From Acanthaster planci (taxonomy: Eukaryota; Echinodermata; Asteroidea; Valvatida; Acanthasteridae), in NCBI RefSeq assembly GCF_001949145.1, contig NW_019091364.1, forward strand, positions 863,434 to 927,433: a stretch of DNA of 64,000 nucleotides, written 5' to 3'. Each line of letters begins with the position of its first letter. Position 1 is the first letter of the stretch. The position numbers and the translations under genes are program-made. The notes beneath the pieces were generated by a model, which made no database searches, was not told the origin of the DNA, and saw nothing but the letters and a program-made list of their open reading frames with translations. Shown piece by piece: positions 23,301-29,220 of this stretch.

Positions 23301-25589
23301 TATGTCCGCAACCGTTTTCAGTTGTTAGGCTCTTCATAAAGAGGAAGATTTGGGTTGGATTTTTCTCCATTATTTCAAATTGAAGGTGGAAGAGATGTGA
23401 ATTTTTGATCAGAATTTCTGATTATTGCAAATGGTCTTGTCAGAAATTTCATAGTTAAATCCTTTTCAAGAAATCACATGAACATGATGCGAGATCACCT
23501 AGCACACGTCGTGGTCCAGAAACATTGTGTTGTTTTTCTCTTACTGACATCAGAAACTCAAATCTGCTACGAGTGGGCTTGTTCTTTCCGCATTCATACT
23601 TGCCCAGACTGTATTTCATACAGAATCCCTTTTTGTTGCATTGCTGTAATTTTTCGTTCACTGCATGATTGCCGCCTCCCCTTATCTTCCTGCCTCCACT
23701 CCCCTCCCCCTTCGTTACCCATCAGCCATTGCAAGAAGACGAAGCCACCACCACCCTCACTGCCGCCAAGAACAAGACGGACGAACAGAAAATCAATAAC
23801 ATAGTGGCCGCAGCAGCCTTGGAGAGCAGCCAAGCTGGCAGCAAGCCGCAAACAGAGGGCGCTGCCGTGTTCTCCCTGGTGGGTCAGCAGTCCCCCGGGG
23901 GAGCCACATTCTCTGTTGTCGGCTCAACTGCCAGTGAGGGCGCTCTTCAGGCTGCCAAGAGTACACCCCCACCAACCATGTCCAAGAATGTAGAAATAAG
24001 CATGGCCACTACCACACAAACTGCTTCAACACCACCCTCCCTTGCAAATAGTGGGGTACGTTATTTTTTTTTTTTTTTATTTCTTTCTGTTTCATGTTCA
24101 TGCTGAAAAACCATTATTGTTTTAATCGTTGTTTTTGTTCCAAGCTAAAGTTTTATTTCTATTACCATTTATGCCTATGCTTTGCAAGGAAAGAGGAAAG
24201 CCTGCATGCACTAACACAGTAACATACGCAAATCTGTATAAGACTTGTCCCAACTTTTTGTATATTTCAAATCGAGTGAGATCTTGTCGTTTCCACTTAG
24301 AGAGAAGTGTTTTATTGATAGCCAAAGTGTACCACTCTGTTTCGAGGTTTAGGCAAAGTACCCCCAAAAGTCTCTGAAAGTCTAAATTAAATATTCAATT
24401 CATTGGTTTTATTGCCAGTAGAGAATGTGTGAACATGGTTTTTATTAAAAGGTCGGTCCAACTGATTACCCTCTAACAACTCACTGGTATTTTGTTTATG
24501 TTGAGAAGTTTGGCCAGGTTTATTTAGTTAATATTTTTATTATTTTTTTTCTTTGCCATTTTGCCCGTCTCTCAAACAGAGAGTTTCATCGGTTGCCAGC
24601 AGCACCTCTGCAACCAGTAAACTAGAAGTAGGTAGTTGGTTCCCTGCTTTGTAGTTTGAAAATGGAAGTGTCTGCTGTTTTCCCAAATGCAATCCTTCAC
24701 AAGATGTTTGTCAGTGATTTGTGTCGAGGAAGTCAAATCCAAATTCCCATTTATTGGTTTTTTTATACCTCAAGAATTCAGATTAGAAGTTTCATTTTAT
24801 TGAGTACCTCATTTGCAGAAGAATCTAATATGCATGGTCATCTACCGGTCGAAGGATTACAAGTCCAATTTGGGATACTCATGGACACTTCCATATTGTA
24901 CTAATTTTCTATTAACTTGCTAGTTCAGTAGACAGCCATGTTTTACACTAACACAACTGTTCGTACGTTCTATCTGTAAAAAATGTTCAAAGTTAACTAT
25001 TCTTTTATAGACAGTCCTAACATACATGTACTCTGGTCAGATTTTAAATTCCTCAAACCATCCTCAAACGACCTGCCTCACTTCCCAGCCAATCTACTTT
25101 TGTCCATTTCTTCAAGACAAGAAGCTGATTGGTTAATGTTGAAAGATTGATCTTGCTATTTGTCGGTAGATATACCTCATTTCTTATCAAGCAATTTTCC
25201 TGCTTATTCACAACTTACCGATACTGTTGGAATGTAGCAGATGAATAAGTTTTGTGCAGACAAGGATTTCCAGGTTTTTTTCAATCAAGTTGAGAGTGTA
25301 TTACCGTGGATTTTTGTGCCTTCTCACTTTCCTTGTTTTACAGGCGTTAGAATCATCTCCAAAGCAGAGCACCTCAGCCAGCAACCTACGGAAGATTTCC
25401 AGTCTTCGTCAGAAGCAGCAGCCGGTGGTCAATGGTGTGACTAGCAACACCACTACGGCAGCGCCTGCAGCCAGCTTGGGCTTGGGAAGTCAGGCCACTG
25501 CAGGCTTGACAGCTGACCCATTCCAAGATCTCAACATGTCCGCCTCAGGAGGCTCTGGCAAGAGATGCACCCTAACCACAGAGCTGTGA
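2223..25589 (+). CDS. EPB41L5: EPB41L5 / Yurt-type band 4.1-like FERM protein, complete 18-exon gene
   Basis: Joined coding exons: 2223-2390, 7726-7830, 11214-11256, 12302-12380, 12882-12979, 13550-13670, 14065-14152, 14573-14731, 15358-15527, 16350-16462, 16776-16839, 17235-17524, 17946-18300, 19609-19692, 22495-22729, 23726-24055, 24580-24627, 25344-25589. All junctions are GT-AG and in phase; the sum is 2796 nt, or 931 residues (human EPB41L5 is about 730). Residues ~37-335 are a FERM domain with strongly conserved blocks ([79 protein letters not shown]). Residues ~340-382 are the Ser/Arg-rich FERM-adjacent segment ([19 protein letters not shown]). The rest is a long low-complexity Ala/Thr/Pro/Ser region ending in the PDZ ligand TTEL, as in vertebrate EPB41L5. 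Family members sit under the plasma membrane, bind Crumbs-type tails and restrain apical growth; that is family knowledge. EPB41L4 paralogues are the main alternative, but the LTTEL end favours L5. Confidence 0.95.
6376..6605. mobile_element. Hairpin MITE-like element with perfect 22-bp terminal inverted repeats
   Basis: GGGTAATTCCAGAAATTAGG at 6376 continues through GG to 6397. The exact reverse complement lies at 6584-6605. Weaker symmetry continues inward: ACATCTGAC near 6434-6442 pairs with GTCAGATGT near 6554-6562. The 230-bp length, long inverted arms and lack of coding capacity fit a foldback or MITE insertion. Both outer flanks contain TATA, but a definite target duplication is not resolved. 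Confidence 0.75.
7129..7560. mobile_element. 432-bp element bounded by TTAACCCTAAC / GTTAGGGTTAA with internal motif repeats
   Basis: Perfect 11-bp inverted ends lie at 7129-7139 and 7550-7560. Inside, a motif like CCTCACAAAATCCAACAG recurs six times in diverged form, near 7171, 7236, 7333, 7414, 7459 and 7509. GGTACNGTACCAAACCTG, or a form close to it, occurs near 7225 and 7487. It encodes nothing recognisable. It may be a non-autonomous transposon; the alternative is a degenerate minisatellite with coincidental telomere-like ends. Confidence 0.55.
7726..7830 (+). CDS. EPB41L5: EPB41L5 exon 2 (residues 57-91)
   Basis: Acceptor TTTCTCTCAG ends at 7725 and donor GTATGT begins at 7831; phase 0/0. 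Encodes the rest of the FERM F1 lobe, including [20 protein letters not shown], matching the ELFDQIMYHLDLIESDYFG block of vertebrate EPB41L5. Confidence 0.95.
7831..11213 (+). other. EPB41L5 intron 2
   Basis: A 3.4-kb intron containing a tRNA-derived SINE-like copy (about 9395-9606) and a TTAGGGTTAA word near 9290. Apart from these I see only unique AT-rich sequence and short chance frames. Confidence 0.7.
9395..9606 (-). mobile_element. tRNA-derived SINE-like copy
   Basis: Read on the minus strand, the head carries an A-box-like TTGGCGTATTG (9593-9583) and a B-box-like GGTTTGATTTCC (9550-9539) at tRNA-like spacing. An unrelated body follows, with two TCTGNGGTTTT-like stretches. The B box deviates from GGTTCRANNCC, so the copy is probably old and silent. 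The body boundary at the low-coordinate side is approximate. Confidence 0.6.
11214..11256 (+). CDS. EPB41L5: EPB41L5 exon 3 (residues 92-106)
   Basis: A 43-nt exon encoding [14 protein letters not shown], matching the HWLDGTKSIKKQVK block. Acceptor TTTCCTCAG ends at 11213; donor C|GTAAGT; leaves phase 1. Confidence 0.93.
11257..12301 (+). other. EPB41L5 intron 3
   Basis: About 1.0 kb with a C-run near 11407 and no coding or structural feature that I can support. Confidence 0.6.
12302..12380 (+). CDS. EPB41L5: EPB41L5 exon 4 (residues 106-132)
   Basis: Encodes [20 protein letters not shown], the start of the FERM F2 lobe and nearly identical to the vertebrate block. Acceptor TGTTTCCAG ends at 12301; donor AAG|GTAGGC; enters phase 1, leaves phase 2. 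Confidence 0.95.
12381..12881 (+). other. EPB41L5 intron 4 with dispersed-repeat fragment
   Basis: About 500 bp. Contains TTTTGCTTAACCCCAACAGT (about 12519-12538), shared with 26069-26088, and a GGGGGTTAGAG word downstream. No gene is supported. Confidence 0.55.
12882..12979 (+). CDS. EPB41L5: EPB41L5 exon 5 (residues 132-165)
   Basis: Encodes [20 protein letters not shown] followed by [12 protein letters not shown], the conserved FERM F2 helices. Acceptor CATCAACAG ends at 12881; donor CAGT|GTAAGA; enters phase 2, leaves phase 1. Confidence 0.95.
12980..13549 (+). other. EPB41L5 intron 5
   Basis: A 570-bp intron. I see no repeat or coding feature beyond ordinary AT-rich sequence and a good polypyrimidine tract before the acceptor. 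Confidence 0.6.
13550..13670 (+). CDS. EPB41L5: EPB41L5 exon 6 (residues 165-205)
   Basis: Encodes [20 protein letters not shown], a signature of the EPB41L4/L5 FERM domain, then [20 protein letters not shown]. Acceptor TTTGTACAG; donor AA|GTAAGT; enters phase 1, leaves phase 2. Confidence 0.96.
13671..14064 (+). other. EPB41L5 intron 6
   Basis: A 394-bp intron. It contains imperfect repeats of GGAACC/GGTTCC words around 13960-14000 but no gene or clear element. Confidence 0.5.
14065..14152 (+). CDS. EPB41L5: EPB41L5 exon 7 (residues 205-234)
   Basis: Encodes [20 protein letters not shown] followed by YGVDMHHVM, essentially the vertebrate sequence bridging F2 to F3. Acceptor CTTATCAG; donor ATG|GTAAGC; leaves phase 0. 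Confidence 0.96.
14153..14572 (+). other. EPB41L5 intron 7
   Basis: A 420-bp intron with no feature beyond splice sites. A 137-codon minus-strand frame crossing it lacks protein-like character. Confidence 0.55.
14573..14731 (+). CDS. EPB41L5: EPB41L5 exon 8 (residues 235-287)
   Basis: Encodes the first half of the FERM F3 (PH-like) lobe: [20 protein letters not shown], then [20 protein letters not shown]. Acceptor GATGACACAG; donor AGG|GTAGGG; phase 0/0. Confidence 0.96.
14732..15357 (+). other. EPB41L5 intron 8
   Basis: A 626-bp intron with a (TGA)8 microsatellite at 14859-14882, a repeat-family fragment GGATTAACCCTAAGAGTCCT at 14951, and AAACCCTAGGGGTAGGGT near 15171. Confidence 0.65.
14859..14882. 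repeat. (TGA)8 microsatellite
   Basis: Eight uninterrupted TGA triplets inside intron 8. Confidence 0.95.
15358..15527 (+). CDS. EPB41L5: EPB41L5 exon 9 (residues 288-344)
   Basis: Completes the F3 lobe with [20 protein letters not shown] and [12 protein letters not shown], both highly conserved. Acceptor TTTCTCAG; donor ACAG|GTCAGT; leaves phase 2. Confidence 0.96.
15528..16349 (+). other. EPB41L5 intron 9 with a 32-bp satellite
   Basis: An 822-bp intron whose first third is an eight-copy tandem array (15595-15843), starting 68 bp after the donor. The rest is unremarkable. Confidence 0.75.
15595..15843. repeat. 32-bp tandem array, eight copies
   Basis: Unit TATGAATGCACGGCAATGCT plus TTTGACATGTCG. 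Copies begin near 15595, 15627, 15659, 15691 (30 bp), 15721, 15753, 15785 and 15817 (partial), with a few substitutions each. Because 32 is not a multiple of three, the array opens repeated frames on the minus strand (MHSYDM-like); these are artefacts of periodicity. Confidence 0.95.
16350..16462 (+). CDS. EPB41L5: EPB41L5 exon 10 (residues 344-382), FERM-adjacent segment
   Basis: Encodes [20 protein letters not shown] then [18 protein letters not shown]. In EPB41-family proteins this basic, Ser-rich FERM-adjacent stretch is a phosphoregulatory segment. It matches [20 protein letters not shown] in human. Donor AGAG|GTCAGT; leaves phase 1. Confidence 0.95.
16463..16775 (+). other. EPB41L5 intron 10
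   Basis: A 313-bp intron ending in a long pyrimidine tract before GACAG. Nothing else is seen. Confidence 0.6.
16776..16839 (+). CDS. EPB41L5: EPB41L5 exon 11 (residues 382-403), Ala/His-rich
   Basis: Encodes [20 protein letters not shown] in the only phase-compatible frame between exons 10 and 12. Acceptor TTTTGACAG; donor GCAGG|GTAAGA; enters phase 1, leaves phase 2. No homology is recognised; support is splice phase and composition. Confidence 0.82.
16840..17234 (+). other. EPB41L5 intron 11
   Basis: A 395-bp intron with no feature beyond splice sites. The acceptor GCATAG is weaker than its neighbours. Confidence 0.55.
17235..17524 (+). CDS. EPB41L5: EPB41L5 exon 12 (residues 403-500), disordered linker
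   Basis: Encodes a Ser/Thr/Pro/Ala-rich, acidic-ending segment, including [20 protein letters not shown] and [16 protein letters not shown]. Acceptor CATAG at 17234; donor CTGA|GTAAGT; enters phase 2, leaves phase 1. It is predicted disordered from composition and has no recognised domain. Confidence 0.88.
17525..17945 (+). other. EPB41L5 intron 12
   Basis: A 421-bp intron with no repeat or coding feature seen. Confidence 0.6.
17946..18300 (+). CDS. EPB41L5: EPB41L5 exon 13 (residues 500-618)
   Basis: The largest exon (355 nt). It encodes [13 protein letters not shown] (possible short helix), an Ala/Thr/Pro tract ([20 protein letters not shown]) and a charged region around [20 protein letters not shown]. 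Acceptor CTTTTAG; donor CCG|GTAAGG; enters phase 1, leaves phase 2. Confidence 0.9.
18301..19608 (+). other. EPB41L5 intron 13 with a perfect 60-bp duplication
   Basis: A 1.3-kb intron holding an exact 60-bp tandem duplication (18801-18929). No gene is seen. Confidence 0.7.
18801..18929. repeat. Perfect 60-bp tandem duplication plus 9-bp partial
   Basis: 18801-18860 and 18861-18920 are identical; the first nine bases of the unit follow at 18921-18929. The lack of divergence suggests a recent event or an assembly artefact. Confidence 0.96.
19609..19692 (+). CDS. EPB41L5: EPB41L5 exon 14 (residues 618-646)
   Basis: An 84-nt phase-2/phase-2 exon encoding [20 protein letters not shown] and SFSSMQNV, a Pro-rich basic segment with possible RHNS phosphosite and PPPRP SH3-like motifs. 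Acceptor CTTTCCAG; donor ATGT|GTAAGT. Being symmetric, it could be skipped without a frameshift. Confidence 0.85.
20482..20502 (+). CDS. Candidate 21-nt EPB41L5 microexon
   Basis: Acceptor CTTAACAACAG ends at 20481 and a strong donor AG|GTAAGA begins at 20503. The 21 nt keep the phase-2/phase-2 frame of the surrounding intron and would insert KKQPVF plus a split codon after ...SMQNV. No transcript evidence is available; the branch/pyrimidine tract is only moderate. Confidence 0.4.
   Translation, partial: EKTASV
20619..20633 (+). CDS. Candidate 15-nt EPB41L5 microexon
   Basis: Acceptor CAATTCACTAG ends at 20618; donor ACA|GTAAGT, matching the strongest donors of this gene. Length is a multiple of three and phase 2/2. 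Together with the 21-nt candidate it would give [20 protein letters not shown] at the exon 14/15 junction. The acceptor (TAG) is weak. Confidence 0.35.
22495..22729 (+). CDS. EPB41L5: EPB41L5 exon 15 (residues 646-724)
   Basis: Encodes [20 protein letters not shown], an Asp-Pro repeat stretch ([16 protein letters not shown]) and [20 protein letters not shown]. Acceptor TTCTTCAG; donor CAG|GTATTG, weaker than the others. Read-through would add 31 residues (starting [20 protein letters not shown]) before a stop. Confidence 0.88.
22730..23725 (+). other. EPB41L5 intron 15 with a tRNA-like SINE fragment
   Basis: About 1.0 kb. Contains a CA-rich stretch (22755-22790) and a tRNA-like segment with a consensus B box (about 22963-23015). 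No gene is seen. Confidence 0.6.
22963..23015 (+). mobile_element. tRNA-like fragment (possible SINE head or tRNA pseudogene)
   Basis: GGTTCAAATCC at 22998-23008 matches the RNA polymerase III B box exactly. GGTTGAGCAAAATGG, about 30 bases upstream, resembles a degenerate A box. The acceptor-stem and anticodon arms do not pair as in an intact tRNA, so I call it a SINE head or a decayed tRNA. Confidence 0.45.
23726..24055 (+). CDS. EPB41L5: EPB41L5 exon 16 (residues 725-834), Ala/Ser/Thr-rich
   Basis: Encodes [20 protein letters not shown] followed by low-complexity, disordered-looking sequence ending [14 protein letters not shown]. Acceptor TTACCCATCAG; donor GGG|GTACGT; phase 0/0. No domain is recognised. 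Confidence 0.88.
24056..24579 (+). other. EPB41L5 intron 16
   Basis: A 524-bp intron, T-rich at both ends; nothing else is seen. Confidence 0.6.
24580..24627 (+). CDS. EPB41L5: EPB41L5 exon 17 (residues 835-850), symmetric small exon
   Basis: A 48-nt phase-0/phase-0 exon encoding [16 protein letters not shown]. Acceptor CTCAAACAG; donor GAA|GTAGGT. Exons 16 and 18 also join in frame without it, so it may be a cassette exon. Confidence 0.72.
24628..25343 (+). other. EPB41L5 intron 17
   Basis: A 716-bp intron; no feature beyond splice sites. Confidence 0.6.
25344..25589 (+). CDS. EPB41L5: EPB41L5 exon 18 (residues 851-931, stop), PDZ-binding C-terminus
   Basis: Acceptor TTGTTTTACAG ends at 25343. 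Encodes a Ser/Gln/Ala-rich tail and ends [13 protein letters not shown] before TGA at 25587-25589. The last residues TTEL form a class I PDZ ligand and match the CLLTTEL end of human EPB41L5. Confidence 0.94.
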   Translation, partial: ALESSPKQSTSASNLRKISSLRQKQQPVVNGVTSNTTTAAPAASLGLGSQATAGLTADPFQDLNMSASGGSGKRCTLTTEL

Positions 25590-25986
25590 TTCCATTACCA
25601 GTTCCAGACAAAGTACCCTTTTTTCCTCGCAAAATACCTTTACCATCTCTGCTTCTTTTCCTTGTCTTGAGTACATAAATTGCTGAAACCATGAGGCTTA
25701 TCTGTCAGGCTCTAATAGCCCCCCCCCCAACTTTCATGTCTTACCTTCAATTCTGATGTTGTACCCAAATCTCCCCAAAACAGTAGCACATTCTGCGCTT
25801 TTTTCACGGCTAGCTGACTGAATTAACGTGTTTATTGTCAATCCTTTGTGGGGTCAAGGACTAGTTTGATAATTCAGCAAAGTAGAAGGAAAACTAACAG
25901 CAAAGACAGCCAGTTTTTACAGAGTTGGTAGAGTAGATTCGTGTAACTAATTCCCTGAAATGGGTGTGAAATTTCAGCTTTAAAAT

Positions 25987-25992
25987 AATAAA
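25987..25992 (+). terminator. Candidate EPB41L5 polyadenylation signal
   Basis: AATAAA about 0.4 kb after the EPB41L5 stop codon. A second AATAAA lies at 26393-26398 and may be used instead. Confidence 0.4.
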
Positions 25993-26513
25993 TGATACTT
26001 TAATAGCAAAGTTTAAAAAAAAAATTGGCTTTAACATTAGCGTGTTTAGCAATTAACTTACTGGTGAATTTTGCTTAACCTTAACAGTCCTCAAGCTTTT
26101 GATTTTACTCTAATTTCATACACTCTGCGTTGGTCGGTAGTAATTTTTTTGCCTCTAGTATTTGACATGTCAACTACTGACCAGTTTTCCTTGACTGAAT
26201 ATCACTTGATTTTAGCCCCCTGGTTGGGTTTTTTGGTTCTGCACACAGGACTCCTGCATTGCTTCAATTTGTTGCCAGAAATTCGATAATTTGAATGAAC
26301 TATTTGGAATTATCATGCTCACAAGTAAGCTTTCCTCTAATTGATTCAATGACATTTTGTACATACTTTAATTTCCCTGTATTCACTGTTTAAATAAAGG
26401 TGTAAATCATTAATTGATATAAAAATTAGTCTAAATAATGTACCTTCTTATTCTTAATACATCCTCTTTATTGAAGAGATTGGAGTTACACACAGTACGT
26501 TGGTAATCAAGAA

Positions 26514-26736
26514 TATGGGGCAGGGCCGACATCCTGGAGTTTCACAAAATTGCGGGGTAGCAACCACATCACGCCGATGAAAACAACTGCAACGAGTGAG
26601 CGTGTACGTACAGATCAAAGGAAAGATTCCCGACCCTCAGATTGGCTGGTGTGTGCGTAGGCCGCTATGGTTGCTGTTTTCATCAGCACGGTACCTGCCA
26701 TTTTGTGAGAATCCCGGATGTCCACGCTACCCCATA
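26514..26736. mobile_element. Imperfect hairpin MITE-like element
   Basis: TATGGGGCAGGGCCGACATC at the left end is mirrored by the reverse complement of the right end, which reads TATGGGGTAGCGTGGACATC. Symmetry continues through TCACAAAAT and GATGAAAACA on both arms. About 223 bp, GC-richer than its surroundings, non-coding. Confidence 0.7.
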
Positions 26737-27651
26737 CAAAACATAAAACTGTTATTTTTACTATTGCAGTACATGTCATGTCATGAACTTCTGGTGTTAC
26801 CCAAATTCCTGTTTGTTCTCGGTTTGGGTATTTAATAATAGATTTCCCTTTTTAAGTTTGTAGCAGTATTCTTCTAGGAGTGTTTAGTGTGTTTTGTTCA
26901 GTTGTTTTTCTTTCTTATTTCTTTCCCAGGATTTTATTATTTTAGTTGATTTTTCCTCTGTCTTCGTACTATTAATTACCATCTCTGTAATCAACACCAC
27001 TTTTGTATAATGTAAATGTGTAAATAAGATTTCAATGTCGGCTTTTGGCCATATGGCTTGATTATTGCCCAGGAAATTCTTATATTTCGAAGGTTTAGGG
27101 TTAGTTTTTTTTTTAATTTTGGAAGACAAACAGATTTGTTCTCTACTGATTTAATCCCTGCTGATTCAAATTTGAATCAATTTCACAAAATGTTTCAAGT
27201 TTTTAATCATTTTTAACATTTCACAAATCTTTCCTTGCTTGGAACTTGCTAGGAATTACTCTCCTTGATATCTACTATTCACTTGGGACTTATCAACTCC
27301 TTCAAAATCCTGATGTTGAATTTTTTTTCCTGTCAGTAAAGTATTCATTGCTAAACTTACCAAAATAATTTGCAGAAGTTCTTGATATTGGAATGTCCTT
27401 ACCCTCCCCGTAGGGAAAATGGTAAAAATATTAATCTCAGAATGTAGGCATTAATTCATTTTGTTTATTGTTTATGTACAAATATTTATCGGGGATGATG
27501 TATATAGATGTATGTTTACAAAAATGAACAAATTATTTCATCAGAACACCATTAATCAGAATAACCTGTAACTTATTCCCAGTTAAATACATGTAGTTCA
27601 CCCAATTTTGTAACCCTTGTCAATGATGTCATCAATATTTTTGGTTGGTAG

Positions 27652-27802
27652 TTTGTCAGTGCCATCAAGAAAAACCCAGGGTAGAGCATTTAGTTTAAAA
27701 CACCTTATGATTTTCAAAGTGTATCTTTGTCAGTGCCATCAAGAAAAACCCAGGGTAGAGCATTTAGTTTAAAACACCTTATGATTTTCAAAGTGTATCT
27801 TT
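27652..27802. repeat. 74-bp tandem duplication
   Basis: 27652-27725 and 27726-27799 are identical as far as I can read, beginning TTTGTCAGTGCCATCAAGAA. Three further bases match before divergence. Confidence 0.93.
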
Positions 27803-28869
27803 AATCTGTAGATGGTAAATTTAAATTGGCGGAAACAGCTCAGAGCATCCAATTTGCCATTTGCCCAGCATTCGAAAAATGTGTTTGCACACTCTAAGTG
27901 TCTTCTCATGTCAGGGGAGCAGGCTTCACCAGGTTTGCAAAGAAATTTACTATTTGTAATCATTTGTATATCTCTTTTTTGTCCTAACACTGTGAATCAG
28001 AGATAGCTGTAGGTTTGTAAATTACTCCGGGCCAGGTTGGATAAGTATAAATCGGAAATTTTCTACATTAATCCTACATCCACAGCACCTTTCTGAAGTG
28101 GGATGTTTTCTATGTATATTTTTATAACTGTTTGTTATTGGTGGTTATTCTGGGCAGTGATTGGCTTGATGTGAATCCCGACTCCTCTCTTTTCTCATTA
28201 TCCCAAGTCCTCTTTTCATCCTCTCCCGCTAACGCAACCCATGGACGTCATGATCTGGGTAAACAAGTCAACATTCAAGAAGTAGTCTCTCGATAAGTAA
28301 CCTTGCATGGTCAGTCATGACCTGTACCAAAGGTAAAGCACGCATAGTGCACAAGCTAGTTCATGACATCAGCCATCAGAAAATAGAAAAGATCATTGAA
28401 TTGCCATACAGAACCAAAGTATGCTGAATGTGTTGCCTTTGTGACAACTTGCCCCCTCGGTGTTGTTCATGGTTACATCTCATCGTAGTAAACAGAGTCT
28501 GAAACAGACCAAATAAAGCAACAGAAAGCACCTAATTTTTTTCTTTCTGTTTATTTTTGTTTTGTGCAAGTTCCATTAAAATAAGTTTTCATTACAGAAT
28601 TCTGTATGACTTGATATTGGAAAAAAAAGAAGAAAATATTTGGACTGTTAATTTGTCCAAAAAACATTTTCTTTAGTTGGTCCAAAAACATTTTCCTCAG
28701 CCAGTGGAAAGGTTTGTCCTTAAGTTTTAGCATTCTTGAGCATTTTGAAGCTTTGTAGTCAATTATAAATTAATATCCACCAGAAATTTCTTTGACAATG
28801 AGGGTTAGCCATGCAGGGTTAATTAAACGTTAGTCCAAAAAAACGGACTTATAACAGCTTTGAACTTGG

Positions 28870-29220
28870 CTTCATTATTTTGACATTTTTGATACTTGTA
28901 ATACAATTTTGACAATTAAATTAAATCTGTTCAAAACTGACTTTTTCTCAGACAGCTCAGAAATGCATTTTGATATGAATTTGATACTTTTTGACACTTC
29001 TCCATACTTTTTATACAATTTGAACATTTAAAATTTTTCACCAAATATTGAAAAAATAANCAGTTTTGACGATTTAAAATTTTTTACCAAAAGTTAAGAA
29101 ATGGTTTTCTAAAACAGCTCAGATGTGCATTTCGATATGAATTTCATACTTTTGGACACTTCTCATTACTTTTTATGCAGTTTTGACCATTTAAAATTTT
29201 GTACCAAAAGTTGAAAAAAC
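28870..29220. repeat. Diverged ~162-bp tandem repeat, with an ambiguous base at 29060
   Basis: CAGCTCAGAAATGCATTTTG at 28953 and CAGCTCAGATGTGCATTTCG at 29115 begin two similar ~110-bp stretches, and a weaker third resemblance lies upstream near 28878. The N at 29060 lies between the copies, suggesting the assembly was uncertain here. Confidence 0.7.
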
